DNA of 64,000 bases from Cellulosilyticum sp. I15G10I2. GTDB taxonomy: Bacteria; Bacillota; Clostridia; Lachnospirales; Cellulosilyticaceae. The notes under the pieces are model-generated. The model did not search any database. It was not told where the DNA came from and was given only the letters and a program-made list of their open reading frames with translations. The position numbers and the translations under genes were made by a program. Positions 44,743 through 55,036 of this stretch are shown one piece after another (position 1 is the first letter of the stretch; every line of letters begins with the position of its first letter). The stretch covers positions 186,001-250,000 of the forward strand of contig NZ_FMMP01000006.1 of NCBI RefSeq assembly GCF_900095725.1, written 5' to 3'.

Positions 44743-46125
44743 ATGAGTAATTTAGAAGAATTAACTTTAGTTCAGCTAAGGCAAAAAGCTAAGGATTTAG
44801 GCATAAAAAATATTAACAAAATGCGAAAAAGTGAGCTGATAACTCATATTGAAGAAAGTCATAACTCCTCTTTTTTAGAAGATAAGGCTAATCAGGATAG
44901 TATAGTAGAGACGACTAAGGTGCTTTTAGATGAACGGGATGCTGAAAGTGAAGAAGACGGACTGCTGATCGAAGAACCAGCGCTTCAAGAAATAGAAATG
45001 AAAAGCGAACGCATGGTGGGTGCTGGTATTCTTGAAATTATGGCAGACGGGTATGGTTTTTTAAGATCTCAGAACTTTATGCGCGGAGAAAATGATATTT
45101 ATCTGTCTATTTCTCAAATTAGAAGATTCAATCTTAAAACAGGGGATTGGATAGAAGGCGATATGAGAAAGCCAAAAGAAGGTGAAAAAGCAGGAGCGCT
45201 TTTATATGTGCATAAAGTTAATGGGGACAGACCAGAGCGGGCTAAATATAGACCTAATTTTGAGACACTGACGCCGGTGTTTCCAAATGAAAGACTTCAT
45301 CTTGAATATGAAAGAGATATTTTATCTACCCGTATTATCGATATCATTGCGCCTATTGGAAAAGGCCAAAGAGGACTTATTGTAGCGCCGCCTAAGGCCG
45401 GCAAAACAGTTCTTTTAAAACATGTTGCAAATGCAATTACACATAATCATAGTGAAGTATCACTTATTGTACTGCTTATTGATGAAAGACCTGAGGAAGT
45501 AACAGATATAAGGCGTTCTATACAAGGCAAAGATGTTCAAGTTATTGCATCAACTTTTGATGAGCCACCAGAACATCATAAACAAGTCGTAGAAATGGTA
45601 TTAGAAAGAGCGAAACGCATGGTAGAACAAGGTAAAGACTTAGTTATCTTGCTGGATAGCATTACGCGTATGGCTAGAGCCTACAATCTTACTATTCCGC
45701 CAAGCGGCAGAACACTATCTGGAGGACTTGATCCGGCAGCACTCCATATGCCAAAGAAGTTTTTTGGTGCTGCAAGAAAAATAGAAAATGGGGGGAGTCT
45801 TACAATACTAGGGACTGCTCTAGTTGATACAGGAAGTAAGATGGATGAGGTAATTTTTGAAGAATTTAAAGGAACTGGTAATATGGAACTTGTCTTAGAC
45901 AGGTCTCTTTCAGAAAGAAGAATTTTCCCAGCTATCGATATTTATAAATCAGGAACACGAAGGGATGATCTGCTCTTATTGCCAGAAGAAGTAAGCGTTG
46001 CCTATAGTATTCGCAAAGAGCTCAATCGCAATAATATCTCAGAGGTTACAGAAAACTTAATTAATACGATGTTAGTATGCGGTAGCAATAAAGATTTTGT
46101 AGAACGTATGAAAAAAACTTTATAA
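44743..46125 (+). CDS. rho: transcription termination factor Rho
   Basis: The 460-residue protein has an N-terminal SAP-like helix region ([19 protein letters not shown]), an acidic insert, an RNA-binding cold-shock domain ([15 protein letters not shown]) and the RecA-type ATPase. Motifs are Walker [22 protein letters not shown], Walker [16 protein letters not shown] and the secondary RNA-binding loops. Hexameric Rho ends untranslated transcripts. AAGGAG precedes the ATG. Confidence 0.97.
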   Translation: MSNLEELTLVQLRQKAKDLGIKNINKMRKSELITHIEESHNSSFLEDKANQDSIVETTKVLLDERDAESEEDGLLIEEPALQEIEMKSERMVGAGILEIMADGYGFLRSQNFMRGENDIYLSISQIRRFNLKTGDWIEGDMRKPKEGEKAGALLYVHKVNGDRPERAKYRPNFETLTPVFPNERLHLEYERDILSTRIIDIIAPIGKGQRGLIVAPPKAGKTVLLKHVANAITHNHSEVSLIVLLIDERPEEVTDIRRSIQGKDVQVIASTFDEPPEHHKQVVEMVLERAKRMVEQGKDLVILLDSITRMARAYNLTIPPSGRTLSGGLDPAALHMPKKFFGAARKIENGGSLTILGTALVDTGSKMDEVIFEEFKGTGNMELVLDRSLSERRIFPAIDIYKSGTRRDDLLLLPEEVSVAYSIRKELNRNNISEVTENLINTMLVCGSNKDFVERMKKTL

Positions 46126-46153
46126 TTTTTAGTTGAAATTGATAGGCAAATAC

Positions 46154-46182
46154 TTGCAATGTCAAAGAACTCATGCTATAAT
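46154..46182 (+). promoter_or_regulatory. rpmE promoter
   Basis: TTGCAA (46154-46159), 17 bases, TATAAT (46177-46182) preceded by TGC, an extended -10. It lies 70 bases before rpmE. Confidence 0.85.
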
Positions 46183-46252
46183 TCTACTGTTGTCACAAAA
46201 TCGCTAGATTGAAAATTAATATAGAAAAGAACGATGAAAGAGGTGAATCTAA

Positions 46253-46453
46253 ATGAATAAAGAAATCCAACCAAAATATGAAGCAGTATCAGTTACTTGT
46301 AATGGATGTGGTAACACTATTGAAACATCTTCAACAAAAGAATCAATCAATGTAGAAGTGTGTTCAAAATGTCATCCTTTTTATACAGGTAAACAAAGAG
46401 CAGCTTCAGCAAAAGGAAGAATTGATAAATTTAATAAAAAATACGATAAGTAA
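46253..46453 (+). CDS. rpmE: ribosomal protein L31
   Basis: The 66-residue protein has two Cys pairs, CNGCGN and [13 protein letters not shown], the zinc-binding L31 form rather than the Cys-less paralogue made under zinc starvation. It binds the large subunit near the central protuberance. GAGGTG precedes the ATG. Its own strong promoter and terminator make it a separate unit between rho and the DUF1385 gene. Confidence 0.96.
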   Translation: MNKEIQPKYEAVSVTCNGCGNTIETSSTKESINVEVCSKCHPFYTGKQRAASAKGRIDKFNKKYDK

Positions 46454-46467
46454 GAAATTACAAAAGG

Positions 46468-46497
46468 GGTTGAGAGGATGGTCTCAACCTTTTTTTT
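46468..46497 (+). terminator. terminator after rpmE
   Basis: GGTTGAGA pairs with TCTCAACC across a six-base loop, then eight T residues. The next gene's start lies only about 20 bases later, so read-through may supply it. Confidence 0.88.
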
Positions 46498-46518
46498 GCA
46501 AAAATTGGAGGTGAGCGA

Positions 46519-47451
46519 ATGGCAAAGATAAATATTGGAGGACAAGCTGTTATTGAAGGGGTAATGATGAAGGGGCGTCACATTTATGCTGTTTCAGTGA
46601 GAAAGGCAGATGGGACAATCACTACAGATATTCAGCACTCCACAACTATTATGGAACGCATTAAAATCTTAAAGCTGCCTATTCTAAGAGGTATGGCTAC
46701 ATTCGTTGAATCGCTTGTTTTAGGCGTGAAAACACTTAGTTTTTCAGCAGAATTATATGGTGAAGAAGAGGATGCTGAAGAGCCGAGTAAATTTGAAGTT
46801 TGGTTACAGAACAGGCTTGGTGATAAAGGCGAAAAGATTATAATGGGACTCACAATGTGTCTATCCTTTGTATTTGCTATAGGACTATTTATGGTCCTGC
46901 CAATGCTTATAAGCAGATTATTTAGACATCAAGCTACAAGTTCTTTTGTTCAGAATCTCATAGAAGGTATAATACGTATTACTATCTTTCTCATCTATAT
47001 GAAACTCATTTCTAAAATGAAGGATATCGAACGAACTTTTCAGTATCATGGGGCAGAACATAAGACGATTAATTGTTTAGAAAATGAAAAAGAATTAACA
47101 GTAGAAAATGTTAAAGCTTGTAGCAGACTTCATAAAAGCTGTGGGACAAGTTTCTTATTTATCGTAATGATTACAAGTATTTTAGTCTTTACGTTATTTA
47201 CTACACAAATTTTATGGCAAAGAACACTTATACGTATTTTTATGGTTCCTATTATAGCAGGGTTGTCTTATGAATTTGTAAGATGGGCAAGAATATCTCC
47301 AGACAATAAATTAGCAGATTTTTTAAGTAAACCAGGTATGTGGCTGCAAAGAGAATTTACAACTATAGAGCCAGATGATATGCAAATACAAGTTGCTATT
47401 GAAGCTGTAAAAGGAGTGCTCGAAAATGATGAGTCTGTTAGCAAGCAGTAG
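46519..47451 (+). CDS. DUF1385 membrane protein (YqhQ-like)
   Basis: The 310-residue protein opens with INIGGQAVIEGVMMKG, the DUF1385 hallmark, and has about four membrane helices, then FQYHGAEHKTINCLENE and SRLHKSCGTSFLF. The family is conserved in Firmicutes next to prfA and prmC; its function is unknown. GGAGGTG precedes the ATG. It overlaps prmC by 26 bases. Confidence 0.92.
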   Translation: MAKINIGGQAVIEGVMMKGRHIYAVSVRKADGTITTDIQHSTTIMERIKILKLPILRGMATFVESLVLGVKTLSFSAELYGEEEDAEEPSKFEVWLQNRLGDKGEKIIMGLTMCLSFVFAIGLFMVLPMLISRLFRHQATSSFVQNLIEGIIRITIFLIYMKLISKMKDIERTFQYHGAEHKTINCLENEKELTVENVKACSRLHKSCGTSFLFIVMITSILVFTLFTTQILWQRTLIRIFMVPIIAGLSYEFVRWARISPDNKLADFLSKPGMWLQREFTTIEPDDMQIQVAIEAVKGVLENDESVSKQ

Positions 47452-48319
47452 TCAGAATACAACATTACATGAATTAATAATGCAAGGTGAGCAAACGTTA
47501 AGAGCCTATCACAAACAAGATGCAGCGATCGATGCCAGGCTACTTATGTGTTATTTAATGGGCTGCAAGGATATTACACTCATTTTAAACAGAGATGAGA
47601 TTGTATCTGGCCAACTAGAAGAATCATACTTATACCTTATAGCTAGAAGAACACAGGGTATACCCCTTCAATATCTTACAAAAAGCCAAGAGTTTATGGC
47701 ACTTGACTTCTATGTAGATGAAAGAGTACTTATTCCCAGACAAGATACAGAGACATTAGTTGAGGCTATTATTAATATATCCAAAAAGCAGCCAATGCAT
47801 CAGATGATAGAGATCGGTTCAGGTTCTGGGTGTATTAGTATTTCACTGGCACATTATATGCCAGACGTTCAGATCACAGCTATCGATATCTCACAAGCTG
47901 CACTGGATGTAACTTTGAAAAATGCAATGTATCATGGTGTAGACCATAGAATAAACTGTATTAAAAGCGACTTATTGAGTGATTTTAAAGGCGAGCCTAA
48001 AAGTATTGACTTAATTGTTTCAAATCCACCTTATATTTCAAAAGAGGAATGCAAAGACTTAATGCAGGAAGTAAATGATTATGAGCCTAAGCTTGCGCTG
48101 ACAGATGGCGCAGACGGACTTACCTTTTACAGAAAAATATCTAATCAGGTAAAGCCATTTTTAAAACCAAACGGGATATTGGCATATGAGATAGGTTATA
48201 ACCAAGGAGAAGCAGTAACAAATATATTAATAAATGAAGGATTTCAAGATATACAAATTATAAAAGATTTAACCGGAAAAGATAGAGTAGTAATAGCAAA
48301 CTATTTTAAAAGTAGTTAA
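47426..48319 (+). CDS. prmC: release factor glutamine N5-methyltransferase
   Basis: The 297-residue protein has a helical N-terminal domain, the SAM-binding motif IEIGSGSGCISISLAH and the catalytic NPPY motif (IVSNPPYIS), followed by GADGLTFYRKI. PrmC methylates the Gln of the GGQ loop of release factors, including the RF1 encoded 36 bases downstream. ATG 47426 has AAGGAGTG upstream, within the end of the DUF1385 gene. The order prmC-prfA is reversed from that in enterobacteria. Confidence 0.95.
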   Translation: MMSLLASSSQNTTLHELIMQGEQTLRAYHKQDAAIDARLLMCYLMGCKDITLILNRDEIVSGQLEESYLYLIARRTQGIPLQYLTKSQEFMALDFYVDERVLIPRQDTETLVEAIINISKKQPMHQMIEIGSGSGCISISLAHYMPDVQITAIDISQAALDVTLKNAMYHGVDHRINCIKSDLLSDFKGEPKSIDLIVSNPPYISKEECKDLMQEVNDYEPKLALTDGADGLTFYRKISNQVKPFLKPNGILAYEIGYNQGEAVTNILINEGFQDIQIIKDLTGKDRVVIANYFKSS

Positions 48320-48355
48320 GCTGTGCTTTAAATTTGTTAAATAATGAGGTGACCC

Positions 48356-49429
48356 ATGTTTACGCAGTTAGACGATTTAGTTGAGAAATTCAATGTTATA
48401 AGTGAACAAATTAGTCAGCCGGAAATAATAGCCGATCAAGATAAATGGAAAAAATTAATGAAAGAACATAGTGACTTAAGAGACATTGTTGAGAAGTACC
48501 AGGAATATAAAAACACGTTACAATCTATAGATGAAGCGCTCAGTATGTTAAATGAGAATTTAGACGATGATTTCAAGGAACTTGTAAAAGAAGAATTAGC
48601 TGAACACAAAAAAAGAGTAGAGCCTCTTAAAGATGAAATCAAATTACTTCTCCTTCCTAAAGACCCAAATGATGATAAAGATATTATTGTAGAAATAAGA
48701 GGTGGTGCTGGGGGAGATGAGGCGGCACTTTTTGCAGCAGACCTTTATCGCATGTATACAATGTATGCAGAGCGTAACCGTTGGAAAACAGAACTTATGT
48801 CTCTGAATGAAAATGGAATAGGTGGGTTTAAAGAAGTTGTCTTTATGATAAAGGGGCAAGGTGCGTATTCGAAACTTAAATATGAAAGCGGGGTACATCG
48901 TGTACAACGTATTCCGACTACTGAATCAGGGGGGCGTATTCATACATCAACAGTAACTGTAGCTATTCTTCCAGAAGCTGAAGAAGTAGATGTAGAGCTT
49001 AATATGAACGATGTTAGAGTAGATGTGTTTAGATCTTCAGGAAATGGAGGGCAAAGTGTTAATACAACAGACTCAGCTGTTCGTGTAACACATGTGCCTA
49101 CAGGTCTTGTTGTATCCTGTCAAGATGGCAAATCCCAGCTTAAAAACAAAGATAAAGCCCTTACGGTACTTAGAGCAAGGCTTTATGAAATGGAGCAAGA
49201 AAAAAAGAATGCTGAACAAGCTGCAGAAAAGAAAAGTCAAGTTGGTACTGGGGATAGGAGTGAACGTATTAGAACTTATAATTTCCCTCAAGGACGTGTA
49301 ACAGATCATAGAGTAGGACTTACGCTGCATAGGTTAGATCAAATACTAAATGGAGATATAGAAGAGATTATATCAACCCTCACTACTGTAGATCAGACAG
49401 AAAAATTAAAACAAGTAACAAATGGTTAA
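48356..49429 (+). CDS. prfA: peptide chain release factor 1
   Basis: The 357-residue protein has the RF1 length, an acidic helical N-terminal domain, [37 protein letters not shown] and the catalytic GGQ loop [15 protein letters not shown] near residue 230. It ends translation at UAA and UAG and is the substrate of PrmC, encoded just upstream. GAGGTGACCC precedes the ATG. Confidence 0.97.
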   Translation: MFTQLDDLVEKFNVISEQISQPEIIADQDKWKKLMKEHSDLRDIVEKYQEYKNTLQSIDEALSMLNENLDDDFKELVKEELAEHKKRVEPLKDEIKLLLLPKDPNDDKDIIVEIRGGAGGDEAALFAADLYRMYTMYAERNRWKTELMSLNENGIGGFKEVVFMIKGQGAYSKLKYESGVHRVQRIPTTESGGRIHTSTVTVAILPEAEEVDVELNMNDVRVDVFRSSGNGGQSVNTTDSAVRVTHVPTGLVVSCQDGKSQLKNKDKALTVLRARLYEMEQEKKNAEQAAEKKSQVGTGDRSERIRTYNFPQGRVTDHRVGLTLHRLDQILNGDIEEIISTLTTVDQTEKLKQVTNG

Positions 49430-49458
49430 AAAGCTCGCCGTGATGGCGAGCTTTTTTA
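49429..49458 (+). terminator. terminator after prfA
   Basis: AAAGCTCGCC pairs with GGCGAGCTTT around a four-base loop and continues into TTTT. The stem overlaps the last base of the stop codon. Confidence 0.92.
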
Positions 49459-49506
49459 GTTCTAAACTTTGGATTTGTCCATACATTTATAGGAGGGGGA
49501 ATCGAT

Positions 49507-50235
49507 ATGAATATATGGCTTATTGCAGCTATTGCACTTGTTGCTGAAGGGATAGGACTTGAAATCGGCATTATTCTTTTGTATGTATTTCGCGTTAAAA
49601 GTAATAGATTAATTGGGATGTTATTTGGCGGCACATCAGGACTGATGATTGCACTAATATGCTTTGACATACTGCCCCAAGCAATAGAAAAAAATAGAAT
49701 AGATCTCGTGATGATAGGCATTATGATAGGTGTAACAATCGGGGTGTTACTAGATGATGTTACGCCCTATCTCGAAAAACTTATGAAAGTAAATAGCTCT
49801 AAAATGATTAGAACAGCGTTTACACTCGTTATAGGCATAGCGCTTCATAATATTCCAGAAGGGTTTGCGTTAGGGGCTTTATCTCATGTGTCGGCAGAAG
49901 CTATACAAAAGTTTGCTATTGTACTTATGCTGCATAGTATTCCGGAAGGGATTGCTTTAGCTATTACATTTAAGCAGGCAAAAGTAAAAATATCACTTGT
50001 TATGATGATCCCCTTAATATTGGGGAGTATTATGGGGGTAGCTGGCATATTAGGTTATGTGCTAAGTGGGATAAGTCCTAATTATATTGTGACTGCCCTT
50101 GGTCTTGCGGCAGGGATCATACTGTATATTGTATGTGAAGAACTTATTCCAGAGTCCAGAAAGATATGGAATGGAAGAACCACAACAATTGCAACTATAG
50201 TAGGTATGATGCTAGGGCTTCTCATTCTTACATAG
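49507..50235 (+). CDS. ZIP-family divalent metal transporter
   Basis: The 242-residue protein has about eight membrane helices and the two metal-binding helix motifs of ZIP proteins, IALHNIPEGFALG and MLHSIPEGIALAI, each with His and Glu. The family imports zinc, iron or manganese; I cannot specify the metal. TAGGAGGGGG precedes the ATG. The gene follows a terminator and appears to be its own unit. I saw no Zur or Fur box in the 50 bases upstream. Confidence 0.92.
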   Translation: MNIWLIAAIALVAEGIGLEIGIILLYVFRVKSNRLIGMLFGGTSGLMIALICFDILPQAIEKNRIDLVMIGIMIGVTIGVLLDDVTPYLEKLMKVNSSKMIRTAFTLVIGIALHNIPEGFALGALSHVSAEAIQKFAIVLMLHSIPEGIALAITFKQAKVKISLVMMIPLILGSIMGVAGILGYVLSGISPNYIVTALGLAAGIILYIVCEELIPESRKIWNGRTTTIATIVGMMLGLLILT

Positions 50236-50378
50236 TGTTTAAGAAGAAAATAAAACTTTGTTATAAATTGAACTAACAAAATATAGCAAATTATGGTATA
50301 ATCATACTTTATAACCCAATAAAACTAGATATTTTGGAGTAAATAAGACATAAAAAGTATGAGAGTAGGAGACAGAGG

Positions 50379-52502
50379 ATGAAAAAAAAGATAATAAGTA
50401 TAGCTATGGGATTTATATTAGCCTGCAGTCCTATGAGTTATATACAGGCATCTGAGTATTTAGAGGAGCCAGAACTTAGTCAAACAGTAGGTAATAAGTT
50501 TTACATAGAGCCCGATCGTCAAAGTATTGAGCTTAAGATAGATAGTAAATACGCATTTATTAATCAAAAACAGTATCAACTTAATAGCGCACCAACTATT
50601 ATTAAGGATAAATTATATGTACCTTTTAAGTTTATTGCAGATGAAATGCTTGATATACATGGACAGTTTGATATCAAAACCCGTAGAATAACCTTAAAGC
50701 AATATAATAAAACGATTGTCCTTACAGAGGGAAAGCAGACGGCCACTATTAATGGCCAAACGGTCAAATTAGAAGCTGCTCCGATTATTCAAAAGGGGGC
50801 TCTTTTACTGCCTTTTAAGTTTATAAGTGAACAGTTCAACATTTTATTTGAACTAGATAATGTAACTAGTACAGTTAAGTTTTCTTTGATCGAGGATATA
50901 AGTCAAAAAGTTGAAGGCAATAGACCAGTAGCGAAGTTTGCTTTTGAAAAGAATACTTTTGTTGCGGGACAAGCTATTAAAATACTAGATCAAAGTTTTG
51001 ACCAAGACGGTGATGCCATTATTGAAAGACAATGGCAGATAGATCATGACAAAGCAAATAGAAGTTCAAGTTTAGAAGCTTTTTTGGAAAAGCCTGCGCC
51101 AGGAGAACATTATATTTCCTTAAGAGTAAAAGATAGTAAAAATAACTGGAGTGAGTGGTTTACCCAAAGTATTAGTATACAGCCTAATATAGCGCCTATT
51201 ATTTCAAAACTTCAACTACCTAAAGAAAGTTTTGCTCAAGGAGAAGAAATAGATATTGAATATACCTATGAGAATGAAGCTTGGGAACCAATCGAAGAAG
51301 AATTATGGAGTTATAGCATAATAGATAAAAAAAGTAATCAAAAGGATAGCACGATAGGAAAGCCAAGGGCCCTTTTTTATCCAGGGGAATATAGTATTGA
51401 ACTTCAGCTTAAAGATGCTTATGGTAATATGAGTGAAAAGATTGAAAAGGTAATTACTATTACCGATAAGATTATACAAACAGAACTTGATTATAAGTTT
51501 AAAAAGGGCATTATAGGAAGTGTTATAGATAATTATGCACAGTTTAATTATCAAAATTATAGTGTAGTGGATGATTATACGGTTACAAATACAGGAGCTA
51601 AACTTCTAATGAGTAACTCGCCTGAATCAGTTAATCAAAAAGGTATTTTGTATAAAGATAAAGTTCAAGGTGCAGGCAGAGTACTTTACCATCATAAAAA
51701 TATAATGAATGATAGTTTTGAAAATAAACGTTTAGTTATTATGATGGAAAATAAAAATGAGACACCTATTACAGTAACCAAAAGACGAGAAGGGACAAGA
51801 GGTCCAACAAATGATATTCTGCACGCAGGATCATTGGCATTGGCTGATTTTTTAAATAAAGATTTTTATCATGAATACACACTACTTGCAGGAGAAAAAA
51901 AATATTTATTTGATACTGTAAAGCGTCAGTGGAATAGTGGGGATACTGTTTCTGGCATGATAGAGTTTTATAGTAACGAGGAAGTACATATCACTATTGC
52001 AGTCATTGGGCAAGATACACAGATTGCAGATATAGACGCCTTACCAATACTTGCAAAAGATGGTATACATACAAGAGGCAGTTTTGAGAATGCAGATAGA
52101 TATTATAATTTAATGATTAATAATGATAAGCCTTATAAGATTATGCTGGGACTGCCTGCAAATAATATGGAAGATTGGCTTGAAGGCTATGATGCATTAA
52201 CTGGAGAAAAAGTGATCAACAAAGGTAATTATGGGATGTTATATTGGCTAAGGCTTAGGGTTAAAGAAGAGACAGGTGTACTTTTTAATGTTAGAAGTAA
52301 TATCTATAAAGGTGCTATTGCTTATACCGATAAAGGAGCTTATGCAATGCCCCAGAATGGTTTTGTCAAAGGGCCAAAGCAAGCTTTTGTAGCCGGTATT
52401 GTAAAAGAAAATAAAATGAGTGAACTGATTTATGCTCTGCCTAATGGATCAGCGGCCCCTGTCTTATTCTGTTTTATACCAAAAAGTCAATGGAATAAAT
52501 AA
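50379..52502 (+). CDS. large secreted stalk-domain protein, paralogue B
   Basis: The 707-residue protein follows paralogue A (37490) segment by segment: signal peptide (MKKKIISIAMGFILACS), two stalk repeats (LYVPFKFIADEMLD; LLPFKFISEQFNI), PKD-like part (PVAKFAFEKNTFVAGQAIK; NWSEWFTQSISIQPNIAP), AYGNMSEK, then the shared unknown module with LLMSNSPESVNQKGILYKD and the end FIPKSQWNK. Several stalk-repeat Arg residues of A are Lys here. Function is unknown; extracellular location is inferred. TATGGTATAAT (50293-50302) is an extended -10 upstream. No terminator is evident before the next gene. Confidence 0.8.
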   Translation: MKKKIISIAMGFILACSPMSYIQASEYLEEPELSQTVGNKFYIEPDRQSIELKIDSKYAFINQKQYQLNSAPTIIKDKLYVPFKFIADEMLDIHGQFDIKTRRITLKQYNKTIVLTEGKQTATINGQTVKLEAAPIIQKGALLLPFKFISEQFNILFELDNVTSTVKFSLIEDISQKVEGNRPVAKFAFEKNTFVAGQAIKILDQSFDQDGDAIIERQWQIDHDKANRSSSLEAFLEKPAPGEHYISLRVKDSKNNWSEWFTQSISIQPNIAPIISKLQLPKESFAQGEEIDIEYTYENEAWEPIEEELWSYSIIDKKSNQKDSTIGKPRALFYPGEYSIELQLKDAYGNMSEKIEKVITITDKIIQTELDYKFKKGIIGSVIDNYAQFNYQNYSVVDDYTVTNTGAKLLMSNSPESVNQKGILYKDKVQGAGRVLYHHKNIMNDSFENKRLVIMMENKNETPITVTKRREGTRGPTNDILHAGSLALADFLNKDFYHEYTLLAGEKKYLFDTVKRQWNSGDTVSGMIEFYSNEEVHITIAVIGQDTQIADIDALPILAKDGIHTRGSFENADRYYNLMINNDKPYKIMLGLPANNMEDWLEGYDALTGEKVINKGNYGMLYWLRLRVKEETGVLFNVRSNIYKGAIAYTDKGAYAMPQNGFVKGPKQAFVAGIVKENKMSELIYALPNGSAAPVLFCFIPKSQWNK

Positions 52503-52576
52503 TGCTTATACTATAAGTATATTTTTCTCTTATTTCAATCACACTATAATCATAATGTGTATGAAGGAGAGAGACT

Positions 52577-52894
52577 ATGCCCAAGTTAAGATGTAGTGTA
52601 CGCACATGTTTACACCATTCCAATAATTTCTGCGGGATGGGGGCCATTACTGTAAGTGGAAAAACGGCGAGTGCATCCAATGAGACATGTTGCAATACTT
52701 TTTGTGATAATGAGGGTAATATGACAAATGCTGCAATAGACATAGACCCAAATACTGACACAGGTATTGCTTGTAACGTTCAACAATGTGTTTATAATCA
52801 AAATGATATCTGTATGGCGGGTGGCATCCAGGTAAATGGACAGTATGCAAGCCACCACGGAGAAACAGAATGTTCAAGCTTTTCCTATCAATAA
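52577..52894 (+). CDS. tandem DUF1540 Cys-rich protein
   Basis: The 105-residue protein is two copies of a four-Cys unit. Copy 1 reads CSVRTC, then seven residues to the next Cys, then a CC pair. Copy 2 reads CNVQQC, the same seven-residue spacing, then a final Cys before SSF. This C-x4-C-x7-C-...-C pattern is DUF1540, common in spore-forming Firmicutes and of unknown function, possibly metal-binding. AAGGAGAGAG precedes the ATG. A strong hairpin follows. Confidence 0.88.
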   Translation: MPKLRCSVRTCLHHSNNFCGMGAITVSGKTASASNETCCNTFCDNEGNMTNAAIDIDPNTDTGIACNVQQCVYNQNDICMAGGIQVNGQYASHHGETECSSFSYQ

Positions 52895-52896
52895 CC

Positions 52897-52941
52897 TATC
52901 AAAAAGTCCTAAGATCTTCTAGAGATTAGGACTTTTTGATA
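52897..52941. terminator. terminator after the DUF1540 gene
   Basis: TATCAAAAAGTCCTAA pairs perfectly with TTAGGACTTTTTGATA across a 13-base loop. The T-run lies inside the stem's 3' arm. Confidence 0.85.
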
Positions 52942-53042
52942 TTGGGGCTGTTTTACTTAAGTAAAAGGTATACAATGACTATAGCAAGAAATCCATAAAT
53001 GTATTATAGTAATAGAAAAGCTATTTTTAGAAGGGGAGAATT

Positions 53043-55028
53043 ATGAATAAATTTGAAATTTTTTCAGAGTTTATGCCTACAGGTGACCAGCCACAAGCTA
53101 TAGAGCAATTAGTGGAGAGTTTAAAACAAAACAATAAATATCAAACATTACTGGGGGTAACAGGTTCAGGAAAAACATTTACAATGGCTAACATTATAGA
53201 AAGAGTCCAAAAACCAACACTTATTATTGCCCATAATAAAACCTTAGCGGCGCAGTTATATAGCGAGTTTAAAGAGTTTTTTCCAAATAATGCAGTTGAG
53301 TATTTTGTATCTTATTATGATTATTACCAGCCAGAAGCCTATGTTGCACATAGTGATACGTATATTGAAAAAGATTCCAGCATTAATGAGGAAATTGATA
53401 AACTTAGGCACTCAGCTGCTGCAGCATTATGTGAGAGGGAAGATGTTATTGTGATTGCCAGTGTATCTTGTATTTATGGACTTGGAGATCCAATTGATTA
53501 TACGAATCAAGTCCTTTCATTAAGAGTTCATGCAGAAATGGACAGAGATGATGTACTTAGAAAACTGATAGCGATTCAATATACAAGAAATGATATGGAT
53601 TTTGCCCGGGCGACCTTTAGAGTAAGAGGCGACACTGTTGAGATCATTCCTGCTGCAATGTCAGAGAAAGCGCTACGCATAGAATTTTTTGGGGATGAAA
53701 TAGATAGAATTTCTGAGATAGATCCTCTGACTGGAGCAGTTCTTGGATATAGAGATCATGTTGCTATTTTTCCAGCTTCTTTTTATGCCATTTCTTCAGA
53801 TAAGATGCAGTTAGCTATTAAGAGAATAGAAGAGGAACTTGAAGAACGTCTAAAAGAACTTAAGTCAGAAGATAAACTTTTAGAAGCGCAGAGACTTGCA
53901 CAAAGAACCCATTTTGATATTGAAATGCTTAGGGAGATGGGATATTGCTCGGGGGTAGAGAATTACTCAAGACATTTAGCTGGAAGAGAGGAAGGGAGTA
54001 CGCCTTTTACATTACTTGACTATTTTAAAAAGGATTATCTGATGATTATTGATGAATCCCATATGACGGTACCGCAAGTGAGAGGGATGTATAATGGAGA
54101 CAGAGCAAGAAAGACTGTGCTTGTAGATTATGGCTTTAGATTACCTTCGGCACTTGATAACAGACCTCTTAGATTTGAAGAGTTTGAATCTAAAATTAAT
54201 CAGATTTTATTTGTTTCGGCTACACCGGCACAATACGAACTAGAGCATTCACTGGAAGTCACAGAACAGCTCATAAGACCAACGGGGCTACTAGATCCTA
54301 TTGTAGAGGTAAGACCGATTAAAGGGCAGATAGATGACCTTTTAGGTGAGATAAATAAAATTACAGCCAAGGATGAAAAAGTATTAGTTACGACGCTGAC
54401 TAAAAGAATGTCCGAAGATCTTACAGAGTATTTAAAAGAGATGGGTGTAAAAGTAAAATACCTGCATTCTGATATAGATACGCTCGAGCGTATTGAGATT
54501 ATTAGGGATCTTAGGCTGGGGGTATTTGATGTATTAGTAGGGATTAACTTGTTACGAGAAGGACTTGATATACCAGAAGTTTCGCTGGTTGCAATATTAG
54601 ATGCAGATAAAGAAGGTTTTCTGCGTTCAGAAACGGCTCTCATACAAACAATAGGTCGCGCAGCCAGAAATGCACAGGGCAGAGTTATTATGTATGCTGA
54701 TCGTGTTACAAACTCTATGGAACGTGCTATTTCAGAAACGATAAGACGTAGAGCCATTCAAGAGAGCTATAATAAGACACATAATATTACACCAAAAACA
54801 ATTAAGAAAAAGATAAGAGACCTTATTGTTGCAACTAAAATGGTTAAACAAGAGCAAGAGCTGTTTAAAGATAAGGCACCAGAAAGTATGACACATCAAG
54901 AGCTAGAAAAAGCAATGAAGAAAGTAGATAAAGATATGAAAAAAGCAGCTGCAGACCTTCAGTTTGAAAGAGCAGCTGAATTACGAGATATGCTTGTTGC
55001 GTTAAAGAAGATGTATGTAAGCAGATAA
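53043..55028 (+). CDS. uvrB: excinuclease ABC subunit B
   Basis: The 661-residue helicase has Walker [14 protein letters not shown], the beta-hairpin region [25 protein letters not shown], the C-terminal helicase motifs ([33 protein letters not shown]) and a UVR coiled coil at the end ([17 protein letters not shown]). It verifies DNA damage with UvrA in nucleotide excision repair. AAGGGGAG precedes the ATG. Unlike uvrA in this window, I saw no LexA box in the 100 bases upstream. Confidence 0.97.
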   Translation: MNKFEIFSEFMPTGDQPQAIEQLVESLKQNNKYQTLLGVTGSGKTFTMANIIERVQKPTLIIAHNKTLAAQLYSEFKEFFPNNAVEYFVSYYDYYQPEAYVAHSDTYIEKDSSINEEIDKLRHSAAAALCEREDVIVIASVSCIYGLGDPIDYTNQVLSLRVHAEMDRDDVLRKLIAIQYTRNDMDFARATFRVRGDTVEIIPAAMSEKALRIEFFGDEIDRISEIDPLTGAVLGYRDHVAIFPASFYAISSDKMQLAIKRIEEELEERLKELKSEDKLLEAQRLAQRTHFDIEMLREMGYCSGVENYSRHLAGREEGSTPFTLLDYFKKDYLMIIDESHMTVPQVRGMYNGDRARKTVLVDYGFRLPSALDNRPLRFEEFESKINQILFVSATPAQYELEHSLEVTEQLIRPTGLLDPIVEVRPIKGQIDDLLGEINKITAKDEKVLVTTLTKRMSEDLTEYLKEMGVKVKYLHSDIDTLERIEIIRDLRLGVFDVLVGINLLREGLDIPEVSLVAILDADKEGFLRSETALIQTIGRAARNAQGRVIMYADRVTNSMERAISETIRRRAIQESYNKTHNITPKTIKKKIRDLIVATKMVKQEQELFKDKAPESMTHQELEKAMKKVDKDMKKAAADLQFERAAELRDMLVALKKMYVSR

Positions 55029-55036
55029 AATAGGAA

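Noticed and set aside
54200-54757. 185-codon minus-strand frame inside uvrB
   Set aside because: It overlaps conserved helicase motifs of uvrB entirely and resembles no protein.
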